Positions 54,841 through 64,000 of a DNA stretch of 64,000 nt are shown one piece after another. The stretch comes from Bolinopsis microptera (taxonomy: Eukaryota > Ctenophora > Tentaculata > Lobata > Bolinopsidae), in assembly GCF_026151205.1 (NCBI RefSeq), contig NC_087076.1:1001692-1065691 (forward strand), in the 5' to 3' direction. A program made the translations under genes and the position numbers. The notes under the pieces are model-generated. The model did no database searches. It saw only the letters and a list, made by a program, of their open reading frames with translations, and was not told where the DNA came from. Each line of letters begins with the position of its first letter. The stretch's first letter is position 1.

Positions 54841-55889
54841 TTTAGGGAGCATACACCAAAACAGTGGTTTGTGCCGTCCAGATCAAATGACCTCATAGGC
54901 AGTTCAGTGACCTTCTAGCGCACCGTTTAAAGCGAGATGAGGAAGGCAACAAATTTACATTTTTTCAAAGGATGGCGTCCACTTTAGTTCACTGTTTTTA
55001 GAACTTACTAACCATTATTAGACAGTATATTTCCAAAATAATTAGCTTCTAGGTAAATGTAACAAATCACTATTATCTGATATTGAATAACCTTTTCATC
55101 TTGAGCTTTGTCAACTCAATCCTACCCTGACATCTGGTCACCGAATCAGTACAATCCTGAAAATATTTCACATGAGATTTGCCTTCGTTTCACGTTTGGT
55201 GAGAAGGAAAGTTATGCATTTTAAATTGTTATTGCATTAATTAAAACCCCCTGTGGTCCTTCTAATAGGACAGTAATATTTTATTAAAAGAACAACCAGC
55301 ATCAATCAACATAATCTGGTATAAAATATGCTTCGCACAATACTGACCTTACATGTCAGCAAATGCTCCATTTTCTTTAGAGTAGTAGCCATTTTTCTAT
55401 TCTGAGACAAACACATTTAGCTGCTATTAATATTATAACGCAGTATGCAGATAAGCAAACAAATATTTAGTATGATTTTTGTGTATGTAAAAATTATCCT
55501 TTAAATACTTTTGGGGTGACATTTAGTAGTTCAATGATAGAGAAAATAAAACAGAAATGTATTGTGACAAACATCGAGCCATAATTTATTTCTCTTAAAC
55601 AGAGATGCTTCGGTTTTCAAAAGAAACGATTCTTAATCGCAATAATTCATCTATCTAAAATGTTTTAATAGCTCTTGCATGCCACTCGAACACGTTGTAA
55701 AATAAGACAAACTGTTAACTTAAATTATAAGAATTTAATAACAAAAGGCTGCCGTTGAGCGTTTTTAAACGTCATCCCTGCTAATAAACAATTACAAAAT
55801 TTCTAATTTTTCTCAAAAGTCAAAGCTCTTTATCAAATTTAAATGCAAGGTACTCATGGATTTTAAATTGTTGATTCAATTTAATTATA
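54841..55889. other. Intergenic stretch, no confirmed gene
   Basis: Contains the minus-strand open segment mentioned for the candidate exon at 53695-53929 (about 54850-54925). Otherwise it is AT-rich with no recognisable feature. Confidence 0.4.
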
Positions 55890-57070
55890 GCGTGATATTG
55901 GACTCGTCTTGCTTGTCCATTGTCAAAATGTGCATAAAAAAAGTTTAATTGGTCAGGAAAATATGTTATACAATAAACATGGTATAACCAAACAATGTCA
56001 ATTAATTACAAAACAATATTATTTCCACAATCCTTGGCCCCCACACAAGAGATTGTGACACGAACCAATTTGAAACATTCACAAATAAATAATATTGGAC
56101 TCGTCTTGCTTGTCCATTGTCAAAACGTGCGTAAAAAAGTTTATTTGGTCAGGAAAATATGTTATACAATAAACATGGTATAACCAATCAACGTCATTTA
56201 ATTACAAAACAATATTATTTCCACAATCCTTGGCCCCCACACAAGAGATTGTGAAACGAACCAATTTGAAACATTCATAAATAAATAATATTGGACTCGT
56301 CTTGCTTGTCCATTGTCAAAATGTGCATAAAAAAAGTTTAATTGGTCAGGAAAATATGTTATACAATAAACATGGTATAACCAAACAATGTCAATTAATT
56401 ACAAAACAATATTATTTCCACAATCCTTGGCCCCCACACAAGAGATTGTGACACGAACCAATTTGAAACATTCACAAATAAATAATATTGGACTCGTCTT
56501 GCTTGTCCATTGTCAAAACGTGCGTAAAAAAGTTTATTTGGTCAGGAAAATATGTTATACAATAAACATGGTATAACCAATCAACGTCAATTAATTACAA
56601 AACAATATTATTTCCACAATCCTTGGCCCCCACACAAGAGATTGTGAAACGAACCAATTTTAAACATTCATAAATAAATAATATTGGACTCGTCTTGCTT
56701 GTCCATTGTCAGAACGTGCGTAAAAAAGTTTAATTGGTCAAGAAAATATGTTAATCAATAAACATGGTATAACCAAACAACGTCAGTTAATTACAAAACA
56801 ATATTATTTCCACAATCCTTGGCCCCCACACAAGAGATTGTGAAACGAACCAATTTTAAACATTCATAAATAAATAATATTGGACTCGTCTTGCTTGTCC
56901 ATTGTCAGAACGTGCGTAAAAAAGTTTAATTGGTCAAGAAAATATGTTATACAATAAACATGGTATAACCAAACAACGTCAATTAATTACAAAACAATAT
57001 TATTTCCACAATCCTTGGCCCCCACACAAGAGATTGTGAAACGAACCATATTGAAACATTCATAAATAAT
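55890..57070 (+). repeat. Tandem array of an approximately 197-bp unit
   Basis: Six copies, each starting near ATATTGGACTCGTCTTGCTT (about 55895, 56092, 56289, 56485, 56682, 56878). The first four alternate between two variants (GTGCATAAAAAAAG and GTGCGTAAAAAAG), giving a 393-bp higher-order period. The last two are a third variant with CAGAACGTGCG. The 62-codon open frames inside are repeat artefacts. Confidence 0.9.
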
Positions 57071-57418
57071 AAATATACCCATTACTTTGTTGGGATCCAT
57101 TAAACTTTTGCACACATCACAAAACTCTACTTCCTGTAAAGGCGAATCAGACATCCTTCATCCAGCCTAGCATTGTATTTTAGTAACCGACTACAGATCT
57201 ACGTCAGTAATACATTTTCACTCAGTATTCAGTAATCCTTGATAAAATCCTAGATGAAATCCTAACTAAAATTCTAAATACAATTCCTAAGTAAATTCCT
57301 AAACAATATAAAATCATATTTATAAACGTCGTACTAATGATTATCAAAATTACAATCAAGTAATGATATACATATGATCATTTCGAAGATATAACCATGA
57401 TGAACAACTAAAACCATA
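57071..57418. other. 3' flank of the minus-strand gene, no gene seen
   Basis: Would hold the 3' UTR of the gene at 57419-64000. It has CCTAA-like short direct repeats (AAATCCTA, AATTCCTAA) at about 57240-57305. No clear polyadenylation hexamer was seen on the minus strand close to the stop. Confidence 0.4.
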
Positions 57419-60400
57419 TCAACAATCCCCAAAACAACCGCATTTCTTCCAACACTTCATGTTCAACTTTTTGCAAGAACAGTTTTTACAAAGTGAAGGT
57501 TGCGATGTTCCGCTTCGACCACAAGAACAACGGCTTCTTAGTTTAAGAAAAGGGTCTCTCGTTTTATTAGATAAATCGTACACGCGGCTTGTCCACAAGG
57601 GAACACAGGCACCGTTCGAGTTCACCCAACCCCACTGATAAGGATCCACATGGGGAGGATCAGGGATATGAGCTCGGCCCCAAACATTCGTTGCAACATA
57701 CAGAGCACGGCGCATGTGCAGGTAGAGTGCAGCCTTAGATGGTGGCAGTTGGCGCAGAGTCTTGATTGTCTTGAATTTAAAGGTATCTACTCTACCAACC
57801 GAGCAACCCAAACTCGGATTCCTCACTTTGTAGGTTGTTAACACAAATTGCATAACTTCTTCAAATTTGTCTATTAGCTTCAGAGGATCCGCCATTAACT
57901 CACTAAAAACTCGAGGAATGATATTATCTTTTAAATAGATGTTGAGCCATGACAGCTGTCCAACGTCATAAAATGACTCCACATAGTCACACCCTGACAT
58001 TGAAAATAGCAGGGGTAATCCTCGTAGCTGATGTGGAGTAAACGACTTGGATGCCAAGTTAATGTTAATGAAGAGGATGCCAGTAGCAGATTTCCCAGAC
58101 ATCAATATGATGTTAAAATTGTCGGTTTTGGCCACTTCACAGAAGTGATTATAATACTGAATCAATATGATTAAAACGTCAGTGTCATTACTCCTAACAA
58201 CAACTCTCTTCAGTCCTTCCTGAATCGCACTAACAATATGAAGTACGATTCGGGAATCCGCCTCAAGGTGACTACAATCTTCCATTTCTGAGATATGATT
58301 TGAAGTAACCTTTCGGCGGTTCGTGAAAATATACTTTCTGTTTAATAATAATGATTTCTCATAGAGAAAAGAAATTAACAAGTCATAAAACTTCTCTTTG
58401 TTTTTAATGTTTTTCATAAAATCTTTCACGAAGTCCTTGGGGAACGGTGATTGTAATGAAAAATTAATATCACTTCCAGAACCCCGCGAACTCCGTGTTT
58501 TTTCTTTGAGCAAATGTTTGTCAGTATAATTATCGCACACAATGTCGATACGACAATTGTTGCGTCCAATGTTTGATATATATTTCCAGATAGCTTCACA
58601 GAAGCTGTAAAAGTTCACATATTTTCCGGCAGCTCCAAGAAGAATCACCACGAAACTGATGTCAACAATAAGTGCACCATCAACTGCAAAAGCTGCTTCC
58701 TTAGTAGATGATGACGTTTTGTGAATCCTTTTCAGTACGGCGCTCTTCGAAGAATTGAAACTTTCTCCGTGTTTAGTAAAGGCACCAGGAACATTAAATG
58801 GCTCATCCTCAAACGCCTCGACAGCTTCATCAAACCTATCAGAAACAACATCTTTAATTTCCTGAATGAATGCTAATTCCTGATAAGAAGTTAGTCCTAC
58901 TACTATAGGCGGGAGCTTTTCCTTATCTCCAGGGAGGAGCATTGAGTGTTTTTTAACGGGATCAGTGAAGTCTGTAGTGCACTTCACTAATCTTTCTTCC
59001 TTGAATATCAAGTATAATTCTTTTCCTTTGGATACCAAAGATCTGAGATTTTCCGTCATGGTCTTACAAGAGTTCATGGATTCTCCATTATGGAGGAAGA
59101 CAATTAAGATATGATCAGCACTGAACGGGTTTGTGGAACGTATGATGCTTTCATAAGCTGATTTTACGTTTCTCAAAAATGCTGTTTGGACGGACGTATG
59201 GTCATCATGACGATGCTCATAGTCGTCCTCACGTGAAATACCCATAATGTCCTCAAACTCTCCCACGACTCTTATCAGCTCTGGACACGCTAGATTCCAG
59301 ATGGAGCCGATGTCACTACCTAATGCTGCCTTGTAGGATTTGATAAGTTTGTTTGTTTGTTCGTGAGCTTGATCGCAAGCTATAGAAGAGAAGGGTCTTC
59401 CTGTCACCGATACGGCGAAATGTCCTTTAAGGAACTCTGAATACAGAGATGGGTTTGTTGACTGTAGCTGCTGAAGATCATCTACATGCACAGCCAACCA
59501 TCGTTCATAGTTTATTCTATCCAGCATGAAAGCGTAGGGTAGAATACTTTCTAGCACTGAACAATACAAGGCGAAATCGCGTTCTCTCGATGCTCTCTCG
59601 AGAAGAAGGTATAATATCCCCAAGTCCAAGATCATATTCCAATAGTGGAACATGTCTGAATTTATGAGGCTAGATTTTTCCCACTCATCCCAGTCTCTTC
59701 CATGATTGCATTCATGTGCAGCAATCTTAGCCTTGTAAAGCGAGACAGTCACAACCTGATGAATTTTTGAAATAAAACACTCTAATGTAAAAATAACGAA
59801 TCAATTTTTTTGATATAAACACACTTTCTCTGGAAATGCTTAAAAACACGATTAGGGTGCTCATGCTTAAGATATACATATTGTACATATTGTACATATT
59901 GTACATATTAACAATATGTTAGAGATACATGTACAGACTACAGATCTTTCCTAGGTCTACGGATCTTTGAGAAGATGACCTTTGTCTAAGATGAGGCTGC
60001 AAATTTTGAAATGGAATTAACAAAGTTTTATTTATGTCATGCACTTCAGGCTTTAGTTTGAATCAGATATCATGCACCGTTGATGCAAAATTAAATCAAG
60101 CATATCGCCAAATATAATTACCCCTCATTCAATAATTTTTTATTACCTGGAGAATATACTTTGATCGGGATACATTGTTCGACACTGAGATCAAAGCAGT
60201 TCCAGCTCCAGTCTGGGTCATGTTAGCATTGTTCAAGCACTCAACAAGGCCACTCCCCTCGACAAGACGAGCGTACATTGTCAGGACCATCTGAATATAT
60301 AGTAAGGTCCAAAGAGAAAAGATATGCAGCGTTAAATAACAATTTTTGACTAATGATATTATCGATATTGATCGTGCAGTGTTGTGATGGGCAGTGTTCA

Positions 60401-63400
60401 GTGGAAAAAATGCTGTTGAATATAAAAACAAAGACATGAAACCAAAATAGGCAAACAAGGTAAACTCTCTTATCTTACCTTCTCGATATGAAAGCCGCCC
60501 ATCAATGGAAAGTAAGTAGATTTCCCGTATTGCTGCGGGTAAAACCACTGGATCTCTTTACATCGGGCATACAGTGGCTCATCAGATACGTCAACTGTCA
60601 CTTGTCCCGGATTTAAGAAGGCCGTTGTTTTCCTGTAAGGTTTCCTGGTTAAGTTGGGTTAATATAATGTTTGTTTCTTGAAACGAAACTTTATTTCATG
60701 AACTTAATTTCACTGTACCACTTATACTTAAAAGATATACCAAAGTGCATATATTATATATATACTGCACAAATAATAATACAATACACAGTTACTCGGT
60801 TAGACAGACATTTTCTGTCAAAAAGAACATACTTGGCAATATCGATCGTGTGTCTCATCATAGTGTGAGAAGTCGGAGATTCTTTTTGTAGGGGGTATGT
60901 CCCAACGATGGTTTTAGTAGGAGCGCTTGATGTTTGAGAGTGAAACACTCCCCAAGTGATAACGTTAGAATCTTCAGATGCTGCACACACAGAGTTCAAC
61001 CAAGCTATCTCCTTTACTCGAGCTTCCTGGATCTGATTGGGAGCAACAGTTAATCGTTTAAAGTAACAAAGAAAAATGAAAATTTGGAGATGCGTGAGAA
61101 GACGTATCCAGCGGATCGGGGGTAAAAACCATCACCAATTCGACTAGACGTTTATCCTTCAGTATTAAGTGTCCGTCTTCCGAGAAGATTAAAGTAGGGT
61201 AAAATGATCAGAGGCAACATATAAATGAGACGGCTACAGAATCGCATTTTACTTTTAGCGGTTTCCCACTGTAAGCCGTTTCTAGCAGTATCAGTCGTTT
61301 CTCACATTTTTTGGCACAGCTTCAGTGCTTCACACTTAAGGCACATTTTTCAAAATTGAAGTTATAAAAACCAAGTTCAATCTATCGTTATATTCTGGGT
61401 AAATTTCAAAATAAGGAGAATCAGTTACAAATTATGTCCAATTAACTGTCTTTAAACCAATTGATTTCCAATTATGGATCGTTTTCAAACGTCTTGCACC
61501 GCCACCGTCTGATCCTTACAGTATAAAAAGGTAAACGTTTTCACTAAACAGGGGATATTTCACCATCATAAGACATTCACAAGCAAACTATTGAGGACTG
61601 TATATCTATTTGATTTTTATTCAAATTAACTAAAGCTCTTAAACTTCAAGCTGACATATTTTTTAGAAAGAATTATTAAAATTACCTCCTGCAATAATTT
61701 GTGGGTAGCTTTCCAACACACAGAAATATCTGCTTAAAATTCGTTGCAGGTTCGCATTCGCCGCATATTCCAAATATTTGCCGCTCTCAAGCCGCACTAT
61801 GTGTCAAATTTTCCACGCATTAAGAAATTTTAGGCAAATTTTCGGAACATTTTTCCACTTTCGTATGTTGCCCCTCACAATAATCCACAAGATATGTCCA
61901 CAAGATACTATATTAATTTAATATATTTTAATGTATACTTTAATGTACGTCTTGATAAATGTTTCTATGTTACCAATACCTTTGCTTCTGTGTTCAATTC
62001 TCGACACTCTCCACGTTGAACGGAATCAAGTTTGTATGTTTTCGGAATAAACGTTTCTTTACAGGGATCATAGGAAAAGTAATCAGGTAGAGGTGTTGTT
62101 ACCTCTTTTACTTCCACATATTCCGCTGTTTCCATGGTGGTACCACAATTATCTAAAAACAGTGTCAATAAAAACATCTTATTATTTAGTTTTAAACATA
62201 ATAGCAATACGGTTACGCAATACGCATGAGGCTACTAATTCATCGGGTCAAAAGCGGCTGACGGTATCATCATTTCGGGAGAATATTGTTGGCTCTTCGT
62301 ACCGAGTTGTTTTAAACTTCTTATAAAAGCCAACTTTTATCAGGTATCATGTAAGAATTTTGGCGTTAATACCTGCATATACTTCTTACCTTGCGTTGGG
62401 AACTGGAAAACAGACATTGATGTTCCGTGGAAATGCTCAGAAGCAATCCTGCTGGTGACGTTGCTGTCCAAGTTGTCTTTTCCGTGAATATGGAACAGTC
62501 CCATCCGACAGTTTAATGGAGAGACCACCTTATTATTAGAGTAAGTCTTGGCTGAGAGTTCTGCCAAGGATATGACCATCTTCCTATCTCTCCTAAAATG
62601 GCATACCTGAAAATGAAAATAATACTTACAGTTGGTTAATAATTTTAATTAAATAAAATATATCGATATACGCTATGCAGCTTCTTATTAAAGTAAAAAT
62701 TTACAAAGTTAATTATTTGTGGTCAATCCAACTACATACGCGGTATCGTTTAAAGATGCGGTCATTGAAACGAAATAGCAAATTAAAATGTAGACTTCCT
62801 AACCTGTCCAGTAGCAGTCAGAGGATCCATGACGGAAGCTCGCTGAGTGTCTCCGTATAACTTCAAACTCATATAATGAGTTGTACTGGTCTCGTGCTCA
62901 GCAGCCCTCCTTCTATACAATGGATCCTGGATGGAAAGTAAATGAGAAACTATTGAATCGTTCATTAAATTGCTGGTCAGAACAAACGGATGTATTTTAG
63001 GTGATACTGTTTATGGAAAGTTTTTCGGTCGTGTTGCAAATAAGATTTGAACATCATTTGTTATGTTTCATATCATCTACTCCTTACAGGAGTGATGGAA
63101 GCATATTACAACGAATTATTCTAATGTAACTTACCATTTTCAGAACATCAGGTTTTTTCCGATGATTGTAATAGATTGAGTTTGATATACTCAAAATATC
63201 AAAAGACTCCACGTCAGTTACCCCGTAACACAGGTAGCTGACCGTCTTTCGAAGATCAACTGGAGCAGAAACTTTTTCAATGATGTTCTCGGAAAATGAT
63301 CCAGCAAATCTACCGCCTGATGTGCAGTTAACAATCGAGTTCCGCACAAGTTTGAGATCGCTATGAATAGAGTTACTGCCCTGCTCCTTCTCAAAGGCTT

Positions 63401-64000
63401 GCTTCATGATACCATGAAGGTTTTGTTTTGCACAGATCATGACATAACGCCACGCCCCATCATGTTCAATTACAATTTCTGCTCCAATATGCGTCTTCAC
63501 GGAAGACAAAAATGATATTTCATTGTGAGCAAATTCTTGGTCCTTGTATCTATCTGATATAGTTGATGATACAAGTTCATTAAACAAACTAAAAAGCTGA
63601 GTGCGGGAATAAATTCCTCCTTTTTCTATCTTAGCAAGCAATGCTCTCATCAGCCTCACTCGTCGTAAGTGACATGGACGTTTTGGAGTGCTTGGAAGGT
63701 CCTCATCTTCGATAAGCCGTTTCCCTGGTGTCCATTGGCTGGCTTCACTTGAGGGGGTATTGGTCAAGTCACTCTCTTCTACTTCATCTTCTGTAGCAAC
63801 AATTGGATTGCCTGCTGCTGCTAAATCATTGCTGTTTTCTAGGGTATCCTGAAGGGCTTGGTCTTGCTGGATAACTTCTTCCTCGTTTAATTGAGAAGCT
63901 GCCGCTATGGGGGCATAAGCGGTAGCTGTCTCTGGTTTCGTCTGGTAACGTTTTCTGCATGCTTGGTGAAAGGATGCTTTGATTTCGTTCAAAAAGTTGG
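57419..64000 (-). CDS. Multi-exon gene of an uncharacterised invertebrate family, Cys-rich C-terminus (5' partial)
   Basis: Eight exons in the window, in transcript order: >64000-63135, 62926-62804, 62606-62390, 62152-61980, 61032-60833, 60632-60479, 60290-60147, 59755-57419. All junctions are GT-AG and phases match, giving about 1403 codons. The 5' end lies beyond the window. The first segment is Glu- and Ala-rich with FHQACRKRYQ. The middle has YFPLMGGFHIEK. The last exon has FLKGHFAVSVTGRPFSSIACD, then EADSRIVLHIVSAI and VVVRSNDTDVLIILIQYY, spaced acidic residues that could be metal ligands. It ends in a Cys-rich cluster (CSCGRSG, CKNCSCKKLNMKCWKKCGC) reminiscent of CXC or tesmin-type zinc motifs. 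Similar uncharacterised proteins are, from memory, multicopy in cnidarians and other invertebrates. Function is unknown; a nuclease or domesticated transposase is only a guess. Confidence 0.8.

Overview
The window is a stretch of metazoan chromosome, not prokaryotic DNA. It contains intron-split genes with GT-AG junctions, a Wnt-pathway gene (Porcupine), a glyoxalase-domain gene of animal type (GLOD4), interspersed CCCTAA-type telomere-like DNA, and a very heavy load of animal-type transposable elements. Base composition is AT-rich. An invertebrate is likely and a cnidarian or another early-branching animal is plausible, but the sequence does not settle the taxon.

Layout. 1-22.3 kb is a graveyard of non-LTR retrotransposons of one related family (PHD finger, APE endonuclease, reverse transcriptase). 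One copy has an intact 1110-codon ORF (15366-18698, minus). The others are truncated or interrupted. A plus-strand LINE is split by a 6.4-kb Mag-like Ty3/Gypsy element with identical 132-bp LTRs and a GACCA target duplication. The gag of that element is in turn split by a 1.36-kb perfect-hairpin element flanked by TTAA, giving three nested insertions. A tRNA-derived SINE sits in another LINE.

22.3-30.7 kb holds small inverted-repeat elements, a coding-free LTR element (23196-25907, GTCTC target duplication, LTRs nearly identical), a Tc1/mariner-like MITE (26431-26772), and a Mutator-like element relic (28504-30678). The relic's terminal inverted repeats are 15-bp minisatellites. It encodes a FLYWCH finger joined to the C-terminal tail of a MULE transposase without the catalytic core.

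30.9-50.4 kb is the genic core on the plus strand: an unidentified terminal exon (30920-31212), GLOD4 (two exons, 289 codons) and, 342 bp later, a complete 12-exon PORCN gene (457 codons, close to the vertebrate length). Intron 8 of PORCN is 12.7 kb. It is almost entirely a tandem array of a 428-bp monomer, and it begins immediately after the codon for the catalytic histidine. Exon 6 has a triplicated, in-frame splice acceptor.

50.4-57.4 kb is mostly non-coding. It has a second, degraded copy of the TTAA hairpin element next to a candidate terminal exon, and an approximately 197-bp tandem array. 57.4-64 kb is a multi-exon minus-strand gene (eight exons in the window, about 1403 codons, 5' end outside). 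It has a C-terminal cysteine-rich motif and belongs to an uncharacterised invertebrate family. I found no RNA genes apart from the SINE head, and no CRISPR, operon or bacterial feature.
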